The notes beneath the pieces were generated by a model that worked only from the letters and a program-made list of their open reading frames with translations, ran no database searches and was not told the origin of the DNA. Positions 17,009-27,032 of a stretch of 35,608 nucleotides of DNA are shown in pieces. Each line of letters opens with the position of its first letter. Within the stretch, counting starts at the first letter, position 1. The DNA is from Woeseiaceae bacterium (GTDB taxonomy: Bacteria; Pseudomonadota; Gammaproteobacteria; Steroidobacterales; Woeseiaceae): assembly GCA_013001045.1 (NCBI GenBank), contig JABDNG010000114.1:1-35608 (forward strand). The letters run 5' to 3'. Made by a program: the position numbers and the translations under genes.

Positions 17009-17698
17009 ATGGCGATAGTTATTGAAAGGGGTCAGGGGCTGACGAGCGACCTCGACGAGCAAATCGGACTCGAGTGCCCGTACTGCGGCATGTATGCACA
17101 CATGAGTCCTCAGTCCGTACCGGATGCGGCCTCCCTGCTTCGCGACAAACCCAAACACGTTGGGCTCGTGTACAAGTGCGACGCCTGCGATGCGCCGGTG
17201 TTTCTGCGTTTTTCGGTGCGCGAATACCTGGATGACCGCGTCGAACTGTACCGCAATTTTGTTGAGCTCGAGCGCCCCAAAGAACGCTTCGCGTTCTCGT
17301 ATTTGCCGAAACACACGGAGGTGCTTTTTCGCGAGGCCCTGGCCTGCTACTCAGCGAATAATTTCAATGCCTTCGCATCAATGTGCCGGCGATCGACCAT
17401 CAGCGCGTTTGACGCGTTGGGTGAAGGCGGCAAGCTGCGCGCATTCGAGGAAGTCATGGTGGCGCAGGACATCGCTCAAATCGACGATGAATCGTTCGCA
17501 CCAATTAAAGACGTGTTGTTTGGATCGGGCCAGCACGAAGACCTGCCGCTGCTCAATCGAGCGCAAGCCGGCATCCTGCTCGAGGTCTTGAAGGACATGT
17601 TCTACCAGTGCTTCGTGCGTCACGGAAAACTGTCGCGCGCCATCAAAGTACGTCGATTCTTCGTCTCGGAAAGCAACGACAACCTCGCCTCCGCATAA
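17009..17698 (+). CDS. Zinc-ribbon protein with DUF4145-like domain
   Basis: A 229-residue soluble protein. The N-terminus holds a zinc ribbon with C23, C26, C57 and C60. The remaining part contains the helical segment LFREALACYSANNFNAFASM followed by CRRSTISAFDALGE, which resembles the DUF4145 helical domain found in many proteins of unknown role and in some defence-related nucleases. No nuclease motif is visible here. AGGA five bases before the ATG supports the start. It stands alone after a structured gap and ends 17 bp before the convergent purL stop. Function unknown. Confidence 0.75.
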   Translation: MAIVIERGQGLTSDLDEQIGLECPYCGMYAHMSPQSVPDAASLLRDKPKHVGLVYKCDACDAPVFLRFSVREYLDDRVELYRNFVELERPKERFAFSYLPKHTEVLFREALACYSANNFNAFASMCRRSTISAFDALGEGGKLRAFEEVMVAQDIAQIDDESFAPIKDVLFGSGQHEDLPLLNRAQAGILLEVLKDMFYQCFVRHGKLSRAIKVRRFFVSESNDNLASA

Positions 17699-17715
17699 TA
17701 GCGGGGACATTCCTG

Positions 17716-20700
17716 TCAGCCAATTGCGATCCTGGCATTACGGAACATGCGCATCCAGGGGCCATCATCGCCCCAATCGTCAGGGTGCCAGGAATTCTGT
17801 CGTGTGAGGGCTACACGCTCGGGATGCGGCATCATGATCGTTACGCGGCCATCTTCATTACTGAGGCCACATATCCCATCGCGTGAGCCATTCGGGTTCG
17901 CCGGGTACTTGTCGGCAACTTCTCCGTAGTTGTCGACGTAGCGCATCGACACCGTGTACGACGCGGCATAGCGCGACGCGTCGTCGATAAAGGTCGCCCG
18001 GCCTTCGCCGTGCGACGTCGCAATCGGCAGTCGCGAGCCCGCCATCCCCTGCAGGAACACCGATGGACTCTGCACAATTTCCACAAGGCTCAGTCGTGCT
18101 TCGAATTGCTCCGACTGGTTGCGCAGGAATCGCGGCCAGTTCTCGGCACCCGGAATCAGCTCGCGCAAGTGCGACATCATCTGGCAACCGTTACAGACAC
18201 CCAGCGCGAAGGTGTCGGTTCTGTCGAAAAAAGCGGCGAACTGGTCGCGCGTGCGCGAATGGTACAGGACGGACTTGGCCCAGCCGCCGCCGGCCCCCAA
18301 TACGTCGCCGAATGAAAATCCGCCGCAAGCCACCAGCCCCTGGTAGCCATCCAGCGTGTCTCGACCGCTCAGAAGATCGCTCATATGAACGTCCGTGGCC
18401 GAGAATCCGGCCCGCATGAAAGCCGCCGCCATTTCATGCTGGCTGTTGACACCTTGCTCACGCAGGATCGCAATGCGGGGTTTTTCACTGCTGCGAAACC
18501 GACGCGTGATGTCCTCATTCGGATCGAATACGACGTTGACGTTCAAGCCCGGGTCGCCGTCATCCAGTATTCGGTCAAATTCCTGCCTGGCCGTCGCCGG
18601 ATTGTCGCGCATAGCCTGAATCCGGTAACTCATTTCTGACCATTCGCGCTGCATCGTCGCACGATCCAGCTCGAGTACAACCTTGTCATCACTTCGAACC
18701 GTGAGCGTCGCTTGCGTTTCCACTCGTCCTATCGCCACGGCGGATATCCTGTGCCGATCAATGATCATCTGCACCTGCGTCAGTTTGCTTTTGGCCACCT
18801 GCACAACCGCGCCGAGCTCTTCATTGAACAAGGTCCTGAGCAACTCGGGTCGCGATCCGCTGAGCGCCAAAGATACGCCGAGCCGGCCCGCAAAAATCAT
18901 CTCCGCAACGCTTGCAAACAGCCCACCGTCGCTACGATCGTGATACGCCAGCAACATATCGCGCGCGTTCAGTTCCTGGATCGCGGCAAAAAACGCCTTT
19001 AGCGACTGCGGGTCGTCGAGATCAGGCGTGTCGCCGCCCGTGCGCCGATAGGTTTGTGCCAGGCAAGAACCGCCAAGCCGATTCTTGCCAGAACCGAGGT
19101 CAAACAACAACAGGTAACTCGGTTCGTCCGTTTCACGCAGCTCAGGCGTCAGGTGGCGAGTAACATCGTTGACGGGGGCAAATGCCGACACAATCAGCGA
19201 CACGGGCGCGACGACCTGGTGTTCGCCAGCTTCATCTTCCCAGCGAGTACGCATCGACATCGAGTCCTTGCCGACGGGAATGGCAACGCCGATTTCGCGG
19301 CACAACTCGTCGCCAACCGCTCTGACCGTGTCGAACAGACTGGCATCCTCGCCGGGATGTCCCGCAGCGGCCATCCAGTTGGCCGACAGCCGCACTTTGC
19401 CAATGTCGTCAATCGGTGCTGCGGCAATATTTGTAATCGACTCCGCGACAGCCATGCGACCGGACGCCGGAGCATTGGTCGCTGCCAGGGGCGTTCGTTC
19501 GCCCATCGCCATCGCTTCTCCGGTCGTACTTCCAAAACCGGATGCCGTAATCGCAACGTCGCTAACGGGGATCTGCCACGGACCGACGAGCTGGTCGCGC
19601 ACGCTCAGGCCGCCAACCGTACGATCGCCGATGTGTATTAGAAAAGACTTGTCCGCGACTGCCGGAAACCGCAGCACACGTACGGCCGCGTCTATCAATT
19701 CGATGCCGGTCAGATCCAGACCCGCATCCGGCACCACCCGATGTTCGACCTTGCGTTCCATTTTGGGCGTATTGCCCAGCAGCATGTCCATCGGCATGTC
19801 GACAATGCGATTGTCGAAATCACGATCGTTGACGACCAGCTTGCCGTCATCGGTCAACGTGCCAACCACTGAAACCGGGCAGCGCTCTCGTTCGCACAGC
19901 GCCTTGAACTCGTCGATGCGATCTTCACTCACGATCAGCACGTAACGTTCCTGTGCTTCGTTGCACCAGATTCCCATCGGCGACATGCCGGGCTCGGCGT
20001 TGTCCACGTCGCGCAGCTCGATCTTTGCACCGTGTTTGCTGTGATCGACGGCCTCGGGCACTGCGTTCGACAGGCCGCCTGCGCCCACGTCGTGAATCAG
20101 TAATATCGGGTTGGTATCGCCCATCTCCCAGCAGCGGTCGATCACCTCTTGCGCGCGTCGCTCCATTTCCGGGTTGCCGCGCTGTACGGATGCAAAATCG
20201 AGGTCCTCGCTCGAGGTGCCACTGGCCAGCGATGAGGCCGCACCCCCACCAAGTCCAATCAACATCGCGGGACCGCCGAGTACAACGATTCTGGCGCCGA
20301 CGGGGACTTCAATCTTGCTGGCATGCTGTGCACGCACATTGCCAACGCCTCCCGCGACCATAATGGGTTTGTGATACCCGCGAATCTCGTTGTCAGGCAG
20401 ACCCGGCAGGCGGCTCTCGTAGGTGCGAAAATAGCCCGTCAGGTTGGGTCGGCCGAACTCATTATTAAAGGCAGCACCACCGATTGGCCCGTCGATCATT
20501 ATTTCCAGGGGCGTTGCCATGCGGTCGGGATGCGGAAAATCGTCTTCCCAGGGCTGTGCGTAATCGGGTATGCGCAAATGCGACACCGTAAACCCCGTGA
20601 GTCCGGCTTTCGGCTTGGCGCCAAGGCCGGTCGCGCCCTCGTCGCGAATCTCGCCACCCGAACCCGTGGCGGCCCCCGGAAACGGAGAGATCGCGGTCGG

Positions 20701-21594
20701 ATGATTGTGTGTCTCCACTTTCATCAGGATGTGGATAGGCTCGTCGACGTACGTATACTCGCGGTCGTCCGGCCGGGGCATCAGCCTTGCGCCGTTCCAA
20801 CCTTCGATCACGGCCGCATTATCCGAGTATGCCGACAGCACGCCGTCGGGGGTTTGCTCCGTCGTGGACTTGATCATGCCGAACAGGCGTTGCTTCTTCG
20901 CCTTACCGTCGATAACCCAGCTCGCATTGAATATCTTGTGCCTGCAATGCTCGGAATTGGCCTGCGCGAACATCATGAGTTCGGCATCGGTCGGGTCACG
21001 TTCAAGTTCGCCGTAACAGCGAACCAGGTAATCGATCTCGTCGTCGGACAACGCAAGTCCGAGATCCGTATTGGCTGCAACGAGGGCCTGCCTGCCATCG
21101 TCGGCAAGCGGCACGATCGCAACGCGCGCCGGCTCATGCGACGCGAACAGTGCTTCGGCCGATGCGGCCGAATCGAAAACGGCCTCCGTCATTCGATCGA
21201 ACAAGAGGTGACTCAATGCCTGCACGTCATCGTCGTCGACCTTGGCTCGGAAGCTGATTCCGTAGCAGATGCCGCGTTCAATGCGCTCGACCGAATCGAT
21301 ATCACAGGCTCTCGCGATATCGGTCGCTTTGCTCGACCAGGGCGAAATCGTGCCGGGCCGCGGGACAACATAGAGCGTCCTGGCGGCCTTGCCGAGCTTG
21401 CCGGGCTTGTCGCCGGACAACAGCAAGGCGTCCAGCCGCGAACGGTCCTCTTTACTGAGTCCGGCGTTGGTGTCCACCAGGTAAACGAAGCGCGCTGCAA
21501 CCGACTTGACCCGTTCATCTGCAGCCTGCAGCGCACGAGTCAGTTTCGTCAGGCGAAAATCAGACAGAGCCGACTGTCCGGGCAGTTCCAGCAT
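17716..21594 (-). CDS. purL: Phosphoribosylformylglycinamidine synthase, single-chain type
   Basis: PurL converts formylglycinamide ribotide, glutamine and ATP to the amidine in the fourth step of purine synthesis. At 1292 residues it is the large form of gammaproteobacteria, with PurS-like, PurL-catalytic and glutaminase parts on one chain. Visible signatures are [19 protein letters not shown] near 210, [20 protein letters not shown] near 295, [16 protein letters not shown] near 425 and the glutaminase cysteine in [12 protein letters not shown] near 1135, with SHGEGRA and MPHPER near the end. The start at 21594 lacks a strong ribosome-binding site. It follows DUF1820 by 75 bp. Confidence 0.97.
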   Translation of the reverse strand: MLELPGQSALSDFRLTKLTRALQAADERVKSVAARFVYLVDTNAGLSKEDRSRLDALLLSGDKPGKLGKAARTLYVVPRPGTISPWSSKATDIARACDIDSVERIERGICYGISFRAKVDDDDVQALSHLLFDRMTEAVFDSAASAEALFASHEPARVAIVPLADDGRQALVAANTDLGLALSDDEIDYLVRCYGELERDPTDAELMMFAQANSEHCRHKIFNASWVIDGKAKKQRLFGMIKSTTEQTPDGVLSAYSDNAAVIEGWNGARLMPRPDDREYTYVDEPIHILMKVETHNHPTAISPFPGAATGSGGEIRDEGATGLGAKPKAGLTGFTVSHLRIPDYAQPWEDDFPHPDRMATPLEIMIDGPIGGAAFNNEFGRPNLTGYFRTYESRLPGLPDNEIRGYHKPIMVAGGVGNVRAQHASKIEVPVGARIVVLGGPAMLIGLGGGAASSLASGTSSEDLDFASVQRGNPEMERRAQEVIDRCWEMGDTNPILLIHDVGAGGLSNAVPEAVDHSKHGAKIELRDVDNAEPGMSPMGIWCNEAQERYVLIVSEDRIDEFKALCERERCPVSVVGTLTDDGKLVVNDRDFDNRIVDMPMDMLLGNTPKMERKVEHRVVPDAGLDLTGIELIDAAVRVLRFPAVADKSFLIHIGDRTVGGLSVRDQLVGPWQIPVSDVAITASGFGSTTGEAMAMGERTPLAATNAPASGRMAVAESITNIAAAPIDDIGKVRLSANWMAAAGHPGEDASLFDTVRAVGDELCREIGVAIPVGKDSMSMRTRWEDEAGEHQVVAPVSLIVSAFAPVNDVTRHLTPELRETDEPSYLLLFDLGSGKNRLGGSCLAQTYRRTGGDTPDLDDPQSLKAFFAAIQELNARDMLLAYHDRSDGGLFASVAEMIFAGRLGVSLALSGSRPELLRTLFNEELGAVVQVAKSKLTQVQMIIDRHRISAVAIGRVETQATLTVRSDDKVVLELDRATMQREWSEMSYRIQAMRDNPATARQEFDRILDDGDPGLNVNVVFDPNEDITRRFRSSEKPRIAILREQGVNSQHEMAAAFMRAGFSATDVHMSDLLSGRDTLDGYQGLVACGGFSFGDVLGAGGGWAKSVLYHSRTRDQFAAFFDRTDTFALGVCNGCQMMSHLRELIPGAENWPRFLRNQSEQFEARLSLVEIVQSPSVFLQGMAGSRLPIATSHGEGRATFIDDASRYAASYTVSMRYVDNYGEVADKYPANPNGSRDGICGLSNEDGRVTIMMPHPERVALTRQNSWHPDDWGDDGPWMRMFRNARIAIG

Positions 21595-21669
21595 GTCGGT
21601 AGGTGGGGCCTTATTCGAGGGTGGGTGGCATTGGAGACGGATGATACCAGTACTCCGTTATTCGACCAC

Positions 21670-22002
21670 CTACTTGTTACTGTCCCCCGGTGTATAGACA
21701 GGCAACGGAAACTGCGCCACGTTACCGCCTTCGAGTTTGCTTATCTTGCTGACACCCTGCTTGTCGACTTCGTCGATGCGAATGATCGAGTGCATTGGCA
21801 AATAGGTGCGCCGAACATTTTCGAACTCGGATTTGATCTTCTCCTCGGACGGGTCGACAACCAGGGTCGTTCGTTCGCCGAAAACCAGCTGTTCGACTTC
21901 AACGAAACCGAATAACTCACCATGACCGACGCTGCGGGCATAGATCTCGTAGACCTGCCCCTGACTCATGAATACGACCTTGAAGAGTGGTTTGCTGCTC
22001 AT
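21670..22002 (-). CDS. DUF1820 family protein
   Basis: A 110-residue small soluble protein recognised as DUF1820 by KPLFKVVFMSQGQVYEIYAR at its start and FGFVEVEQLVFGERTTLVVD in the middle. The core looks like a compact beta-rich fold; function is unknown. The start at 22002 (MSSKPLFK) is preferred over a codon nine residues earlier because the family begins here. It lies upstream of purL on the same strand. A role connected to purine synthesis is not supported beyond position. Confidence 0.85.
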   Translation of the reverse strand: MSSKPLFKVVFMSQGQVYEIYARSVGHGELFGFVEVEQLVFGERTTLVVDPSEEKIKSEFENVRRTYLPMHSIIRIDEVDKQGVSKISKLEGGNVAQFPLPVYTPGDSNK

Positions 22003-22070
22003 TTTCGGCGCCGCCGGACATCCAAACACATGGAATATGGACGAGTTTACCGGAAATCAAGGCCTTAGCG

Positions 22071-22087
22071 TCGTATTTTCAATACGA
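22071..22087. promoter_or_regulatory. Small palindromic hairpin upstream of tagH
   Basis: TCGTATT-TTC-AATACGA is a perfect 7-bp inverted repeat with a three-base loop in the 156-bp divergent gap between DUF1820 and tagH. It has no T-run, so it is more likely an operator or leader structure than a terminator. No regulator is recognised. Confidence 0.35.
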
Positions 22088-22158
22088 TTATGTGAACTGG
22101 GTATCAGCCTATCTCCTTGATTCAATGCACAATTGATCGCATTCGAGTGAGGGCCACT

Positions 22159-23640
22159 ATGACATTGCAACTCAAAATCGTTAGCAAACACCGGGAATTG
22201 GTCGGTGAAGACGCTCAGCGCGAATTCCACGAGGAAGGCGGCACCATCGGTCGTTCGCTGCAAAACGACTGGATACTGCCGGACCCGGACCGTTATATAT
22301 CGGGCCGTCACGCAACGATCGATCACAAGGGTGGCAGTTACTACCTGCTCGATACGAGCAGTAACGGCGTCTACATCAACGACGAAGTTGAGCCGATTGG
22401 CAAGGGGCATCCGCGCCGTTTGTTCGACGGCGACCGCATGCGCATGGGCGATTTCGAATTCGTTGTGGCCGTTGATTCCGGCGAGAGCCTTGAATTGCCC
22501 CCCGAACCCAAGCCCAGTGTTGTGCCGGATAACATCGAGCAGCTCGTCGAAGAAGTTTCGTTGCGCACCGGCGTAAAACTGATCGAAGAGGAAGAGATTA
22601 CGGGCGACGATGAATTTCAGTCCGTCCTCTTCAGCCATGCACCTGAGGAAGCGCCGCCACCGCCGCCAAGCGAGCAAGAACCGGCCGCGAGGGAACCGAA
22701 GCCGGAACCGAAGGCCGCAGCCAGGCCCGACCCCAAACCGAAGGCCGCGCGCAAGCCCGAGCCGAAACCGAAGACCGCGCGCAAGTCCGAGCCGAAACCG
22801 AAGACCGCAGGCACGAAGCGCGACGCCTCGAGCGAAACGCCCGAGGACCTGTTTGTTGCTTTCCTCGATGGCCTGGGCGTCAATCGCGCAGAGCTTCATC
22901 CATCCATCGATCGTCCCCACATGATGAAGACAGCTGGCGTTGTGCTGCGTGAGTTTGTCGAAGGCGTCATTAATCTGCTGGCCGCCCGCGCCAACCTCAA
23001 GAATGCGTTTCGGCTGGATCAGACGACCTTATTGCCGCGACATAACAACCCGCTGAAGTTTTCTGAAAGCCCGGACGACTTGCTCAAGCAATTACTGGTT
23101 GGCGACGAAGGCGATTACCTGGGTGCCAAAGACGCTGTCCACGAAGCATGCCATGACCTCCTGAATCACCAGAATGCGTTCCTTGATGCGATGAACAGCG
23201 CGTTCATCGAATTTTCCGATCGTTTCGAACCCGACGAGCTTCAGCAAGGGTTCGACCGTGCGATCGGTGAAAGCAAGCTGTTTGCGTTCAAGAACAAATC
23301 CAAGTACTGGGACCTGTATCGCGACCTGTACCCGATAATGACCGAGAAAGGCGGGGGGCGATTCCCGCAGATGTTTGGAGAAGAATTTGTAAGGGCATAC
23401 GAGCGTCAGGTCGCCGAGTACCAGCGGCATGACCGCGAACAACTCGCGGAAACTGGCGGCGGGTCAGCCGAAAGTGCGCAAGATCTGAAAGTCACGCAGA
23501 AAATGGGCGCCCGCAAGATTCCGCGGCAACAACCGCGTGAACCGGATGAAGTCGATCAAGACTTCATCGACGAACTGGATAACAGCATGGCCGAAGAAAT
23601 AGACCCGTGGGCAAGCGCGAGGCATAGACGGCCGACCTAG
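22159..23640 (+). CDS. tagH: FHA-domain protein of the TagH type (type VI secretion-associated family)
   Basis: A 493-residue cytosolic protein. Residues 1-100 are an FHA domain that should read phosphothreonine: GR (31-32), SGRH (48-51) and SSNG (67-70) are the expected binding residues. A Pro/Lys/Glu-rich linker (about 155-225) with 10-residue repeats follows. The C-terminal region (about 230-430) matches the type VI secretion FHA family, with [20 protein letters not shown] and [24 protein letters not shown] helices. TagH/Fha proteins control T6SS assembly through kinase PpkA and phosphatase PppA, but no tss gene lies in the window. Start at 22159 is preferred ([10 protein letters not shown], with GAGTGAGGG upstream). 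The stop overlaps the acs stop. Confidence 0.88.
   Translation: MTLQLKIVSKHRELVGEDAQREFHEEGGTIGRSLQNDWILPDPDRYISGRHATIDHKGGSYYLLDTSSNGVYINDEVEPIGKGHPRRLFDGDRMRMGDFEFVVAVDSGESLELPPEPKPSVVPDNIEQLVEEVSLRTGVKLIEEEEITGDDEFQSVLFSHAPEEAPPPPPSEQEPAAREPKPEPKAAARPDPKPKAARKPEPKPKTARKSEPKPKTAGTKRDASSETPEDLFVAFLDGLGVNRAELHPSIDRPHMMKTAGVVLREFVEGVINLLAARANLKNAFRLDQTTLLPRHNNPLKFSESPDDLLKQLLVGDEGDYLGAKDAVHEACHDLLNHQNAFLDAMNSAFIEFSDRFEPDELQQGFDRAIGESKLFAFKNKSKYWDLYRDLYPIMTEKGGGRFPQMFGEEFVRAYERQVAEYQRHDREQLAETGGGSAESAQDLKVTQKMGARKIPRQQPREPDEVDQDFIDELDNSMAEEIDPWASARHRRPT
22732..22821 (+). repeat. 30-bp repeats coding for a Pro/Lys linker in tagH
   Basis: Two full 30-bp units (22732-22761 and 22762-22791) and a partial third (22792-22821) encode [20 protein letters not shown] and [10 protein letters not shown], residues 192-221 of the FHA protein. 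Less regular PEPK/ARPD units precede them. The near-identical DNA suggests recent slippage or unequal crossing-over in a flexible, strongly basic linker. Confidence 0.85.
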
Positions 23641-25583
23641 CCACTATTCTCCCTGTTCTCGATAAGGTCATCGACAACCGCCGGATCGGCAAGCGTCGAC
23701 GTGTCTCCCAGGCTATCGAAGTCATCCGCGGCAACCTTTCTCAAGATGCGTCGCATGATTTTGCCCGAACGGGTCTTCGGCAGACCCGGCGCCCACTGAA
23801 TCAGGTCGGGTTTTGCGATAGGTCCAATTTCCTTGCGCACCCACTTCTGTAATTCCGCACGCAGTTCGTCGCTCGCTTCTATGCCGCCCATCAAGGTGAC
23901 ATACGCGTAGATTCCCTGCCCCTTGATGTCGTGTGGATAGCCGACAACAGCCGCTTCGGCGACATGCTCATGGGACACCAGTGCGCTCTCGATTTCCGCG
24001 GTGCCCATGCGATGGCCGGATACGTTCAGGACGTCGTCGACCCGGCCGGTGATCCAGTAATAGCCGTCTTCATCGCGGCGCACGCCATCGCCCGTGAAGT
24101 AGCTGCCTTCGAAGGTCGCGAAGTAGGTATCAACGAATCGTTGGTGGTCGCCGTAAACCGAGCGCATTTGGCCGGGCCAGCTATCGGTAATGATCAGGTT
24201 ACCCTCCACCGCCCCGTCCAGCGTATTGCCTTGGCCGTCGACAATGACAGGCATGATGCCAAACAGCGGCTTGGTCGCAGAACCGGGCTTTAGCGCGGTC
24301 GCGCCAGGCAGCGGGCTGATGAGGATGCCGCCAGTTTCCGTCTGCCACCATGTATCGACGATGGGACAACGTGAGTCGCCCACGACACGGTAGTACCAGT
24401 CCCACGCCTCCGGATTGATCGGTTCGCCCACGGTGCCCAGCAAGCGCAGGCTTTTCCTCGACGTCTTCTCGACCGGTTCATCGCCTTCTCGCATCAGCGC
24501 GCGGATCGCGGTCGGTGCGGTATAGCAAATATTGACCTGGTGCTTGTCGCAAACCTCCCAGAATCGTGACGAGGTCGGATAATTTGGCACCCCTTCGAAC
24601 ATCAGAGTGATCGCGCCGTTGGCGAGCGGGCCATAGACAATGTAGCTGTGTCCCGTTACCCAGCCGACGTCTGCCGTGCACCAATACACGTCGCCCGGGT
24701 GATAGTCGAACACGTATTCATGCGTCATCGCCGCGTACACAAGGTAGCCACCGGTGGTGTGCAATACGCCCTTGGGCGTTCCGGTTGAGCCGGACGTGTA
24801 CAGGATGAACAGCGGGTCCTCGGCGTTCATTTCCTCACAGGGGCAATCTTCATCAACCTGGCCTTCAAGTTCGTGCAGCCAGACGTCGCGGCCTTCAACC
24901 CAGTTGACGTCATTACCCGTATTTCGGACCACGAGCACTTTCTCGAGCGTTGTTACATCCGGATTCGCGGCCGCGGCATCGACGTTGGCTTTGAGTGGTA
25001 TTCCTTTCCCGCCGCGCAGACCTTCGTCGGCGGTCACAACGATGTTGGACTCGCAGTCATGAATGCGGCCAGCGAGTGCGTCGGGCGAAAAACCGCCAAA
25101 GACCACTGAATGGACTGCGCCAATACGGGCACACGCCAGCATCGCAATGGCGGCTTCCGGAATCATCGGCATATACAGCGTAATACGGTCTCCCTTCTTC
25201 GCGCCGATCGCCTTGAGTGCATTGGCAAACCGGCAAACGCGCGCGTGCAGCTCGTTGTATGTGATCTTGAGATCGCGGCCGGGGTCATCGCCTTCCCAGA
25301 GGATGGCGACGTCGTCTCCCTTGCTTTCAAGGTGGCGATCAACGCAGTTGTAACAGGCGTTCAACGAGCCATCGTAGTACCAGCGAATATGCAAGTCGTC
25401 TTTTGCGAATGAAACGTCTTTTACCTGCGTAAATGGCTTTATCCAGTCGACCCGCTGCGCCTGTTCGGCCCAGAATCCCTCGTTATCTTCGAGAGAACGT
25501 GCATACATCGCTTCGTATTGCGCCTCGTCGATCAACGCGCGCTTCTTTACAGCCTCCGGAACCGGATAGATTTCTTTCGCCAT
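23637..25583 (-). CDS. acs: Acetyl-CoA synthetase
   Basis: Acs activates acetate to acetyl-CoA through an acetyl-adenylate. The 648 residues match the family. Motifs visible are the P-loop [20 protein letters not shown] near 264, [10 protein letters not shown] near 415, [20 protein letters not shown] near 500 and the acetylatable lysine region [11 protein letters not shown] near 605. GGAAGG upstream of ATG 25583 supports the start. It lies 17 bp after the CoA ester lyase, so maoC-citE-acs form a likely operon. Lysine acetylation usually controls this enzyme; the HDAC-like protein in the window is a conceivable deacetylase but not shown. Confidence 0.97.
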   Translation of the reverse strand: MAKEIYPVPEAVKKRALIDEAQYEAMYARSLEDNEGFWAEQAQRVDWIKPFTQVKDVSFAKDDLHIRWYYDGSLNACYNCVDRHLESKGDDVAILWEGDDPGRDLKITYNELHARVCRFANALKAIGAKKGDRITLYMPMIPEAAIAMLACARIGAVHSVVFGGFSPDALAGRIHDCESNIVVTADEGLRGGKGIPLKANVDAAAANPDVTTLEKVLVVRNTGNDVNWVEGRDVWLHELEGQVDEDCPCEEMNAEDPLFILYTSGSTGTPKGVLHTTGGYLVYAAMTHEYVFDYHPGDVYWCTADVGWVTGHSYIVYGPLANGAITLMFEGVPNYPTSSRFWEVCDKHQVNICYTAPTAIRALMREGDEPVEKTSRKSLRLLGTVGEPINPEAWDWYYRVVGDSRCPIVDTWWQTETGGILISPLPGATALKPGSATKPLFGIMPVIVDGQGNTLDGAVEGNLIITDSWPGQMRSVYGDHQRFVDTYFATFEGSYFTGDGVRRDEDGYYWITGRVDDVLNVSGHRMGTAEIESALVSHEHVAEAAVVGYPHDIKGQGIYAYVTLMGGIEASDELRAELQKWVRKEIGPIAKPDLIQWAPGLPKTRSGKIMRRILRKVAADDFDSLGDTSTLADPAVVDDLIENRENSG

Positions 25584-25600
25584 GGTGCTTTGCCTTCCAG

Positions 25601-26467
25601 TTATTGGCGCTTGCCATGCTTCGCCAGTTTTAACGTCCGTTGCGCGTGAATCAGATGCGGTCGATCAATCATCTTTCCGTCCATGCCGAGCGTCCCTGCG
25701 CCCGGGTTTGCCTCGAACAGCTCCACAATGCGTTGAGCGTGTTCGACTTCAGCGCTCGATGGCACAAACGCGGCGTTAATCGCTTCGATCTGTGCCGGAT
25801 GAATCGCGAGCATTCCGCTAAATCCGTCGCGGCGCGCATTGGCTGCATAGCGTAGCAGCCCGTCGTGATCACGGAAGTCCGTAAAGACCGTATCCAGTGC
25901 CGTAACTTCCGCGGCCGCCGCCGCCAGTAGACACAGTGAGCGCGCCATCTCGAAGGTCGGTAACCAGTTGCCGTCCCGGTCGCGATTCGCGCTCGCGCCA
26001 ACCGCAGCGCTTAAGTCCTCCGCACCCCAGGACAGTGCCGACAGCCGTTCCGTGGCGCCGGCGTATGTGCTCAGCGTGAACAGGGCTTCGGGACGCTCCG
26101 TGCATAGGGCGATGATGCGGGTTTGCCCCGCTTCGATCTGGTGTTTTTGTTCCAGCACGTCAATGCGCCGGGACAATGCGATCGCGTCGGCGGCGCTGCG
26201 CGGCTTCGGCAGGACGATACCGGTGGGCGCTGAGGGCATGACGGCCTCCAGGTCCGCGTGCGCGTCTTCAGTATCGAACGGGTTGATTCGCACCCAGATA
26301 TTTTGCTTGCCCTGCAGGTAGTCGGCCGCCATCTGGCGTGCGGCGGGTCGTGCCTCGGCCGCAACGGCGTCCTCGAGGTCGAGAATCAGGGCATCGGCGC
26401 CAGCGTCTGCCGCCTTCTGCAGTTTGCGTTCGCTGTCGGCCGGAACAAACAGGAAGCTGCGGTTCAC
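25601..26467 (-). CDS. CitE-like CoA ester lyase (HpcH/HpaI family)
   Basis: A 288-residue TIM-barrel enzyme that cleaves or forms beta-hydroxyacyl-CoA esters such as malyl-CoA or citramalyl-CoA, with Mg2+. The family start [17 protein letters not shown] and the [10 protein letters not shown] strand are clear; metal ligands are expected from the Glu in CTERPEALF and the Asp in [17 protein letters not shown] and [10 protein letters not shown] are typical. It is fused to no other domain. Its ATG overlaps the stop of the MaoC gene by four bases, which strongly suggests consecutive steps, for example hydration of an enoyl-CoA then cleavage to acetyl-CoA plus a keto or aldehyde acid. The exact substrate is not fixed by sequence. 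Confidence 0.9.
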   Translation of the reverse strand: MNRSFLFVPADSERKLQKAADAGADALILDLEDAVAAEARPAARQMAADYLQGKQNIWVRINPFDTEDAHADLEAVMPSAPTGIVLPKPRSAADAIALSRRIDVLEQKHQIEAGQTRIIALCTERPEALFTLSTYAGATERLSALSWGAEDLSAAVGASANRDRDGNWLPTFEMARSLCLLAAAAAEVTALDTVFTDFRDHDGLLRYAANARRDGFSGMLAIHPAQIEAINAAFVPSSAEVEHAQRIVELFEANPGAGTLGMDGKMIDRPHLIHAQRTLKLAKHGKRQ

Positions 26468-26916
26468 TCAGGCTTCCTCAGCATCAGCGCCGTTCGCTTG
26501 CATTCGGCGACCAGCTCGTCGTTCTGATTAAACGCCCGGTGACAAAAAACCACGATGCCATTGTCCGGACGTGACTTGCTGTCGCGCAGTTCCAAGACTT
26601 CGGTTTGAATGTGAATGGTGTCGCCGCAAAAGAGTGGCTTCGGAAAACGAACCTCGTCCCAGCCGAGATTCGCGACCGTCGTTCCATGCGTTGTGTCATT
26701 GACGGAAATCCCGACCATGAAGCTTAAGGTAAGACAGCTGTTGATGAGTGGCTTGCCATAGGGTGTGTTTTTCATGAATTCGGCATCGAGATGCAGGGCG
26801 GCCGGATTGTGCGTCATGGTCGTGAGCAGCACGTTATCGCCTTCGGTTATCGTCCGGCGAATCGGATGATCGAAAGTCTGCCCTACGCTGAATTCTTCGA
26901 AATACAATCCTGGCAT
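26464..26916 (-). CDS. MaoC-family enoyl-CoA hydratase/dehydratase
   Basis: A 150-residue hot-dog-fold hydratase. The (R)-hydratase-type catalytic motif is visible as HNPAALHLDAEFMKNTPYGK, and NLGWDEVRFPKPLFCGDTIH is a typical second strand region. The start at 26916 (MPGLYFEEFSVGQTFDHP) matches relatives; an open extension to 27030 would run into the divergent promoter region and is rejected. Mesaconyl-CoA or itaconyl-CoA hydratases belong to this family and pair with CitE-like lyases; that is the most natural reading of the ATGA overlap with the next gene, but other acyl-CoA substrates are possible. Confidence 0.9.
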   Translation of the reverse strand: MPGLYFEEFSVGQTFDHPIRRTITEGDNVLLTTMTHNPAALHLDAEFMKNTPYGKPLINSCLTLSFMVGISVNDTTHGTTVANLGWDEVRFPKPLFCGDTIHIQTEVLELRDSKSRPDNGIVVFCHRAFNQNDELVAECKRTALMLRKPE

Positions 26917-27032
26917 CGGAGGCTCTTGTCTTGCGGAGATGACCCTCGATTGTGCCAGCGTCGTGGTCTTCAATACAGTAGCAATAACAACGATGGTCAT
27001 TCTATGATAAGTCGGGATAACAGGAGCCACAC

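Noticed and set aside
20323..21915. Long plus-strand open frame of 530 codons opposite purL
   Set aside because: It is wholly antisense to a strongly recognised PurL and shows no family motif; GC-rich codon use often opens the opposite strand.
22159..23640. A type VI secretion gene cluster around tagH
   Set aside because: No tssB, tssC, hcp, vgrG, clpV or tssM relative was found on either side within the window.
26917..27030. N-terminal extension of the MaoC protein
   Set aside because: The family start and a good match begin at 26916; the extension would occupy the divergent promoter region and has no similarity.
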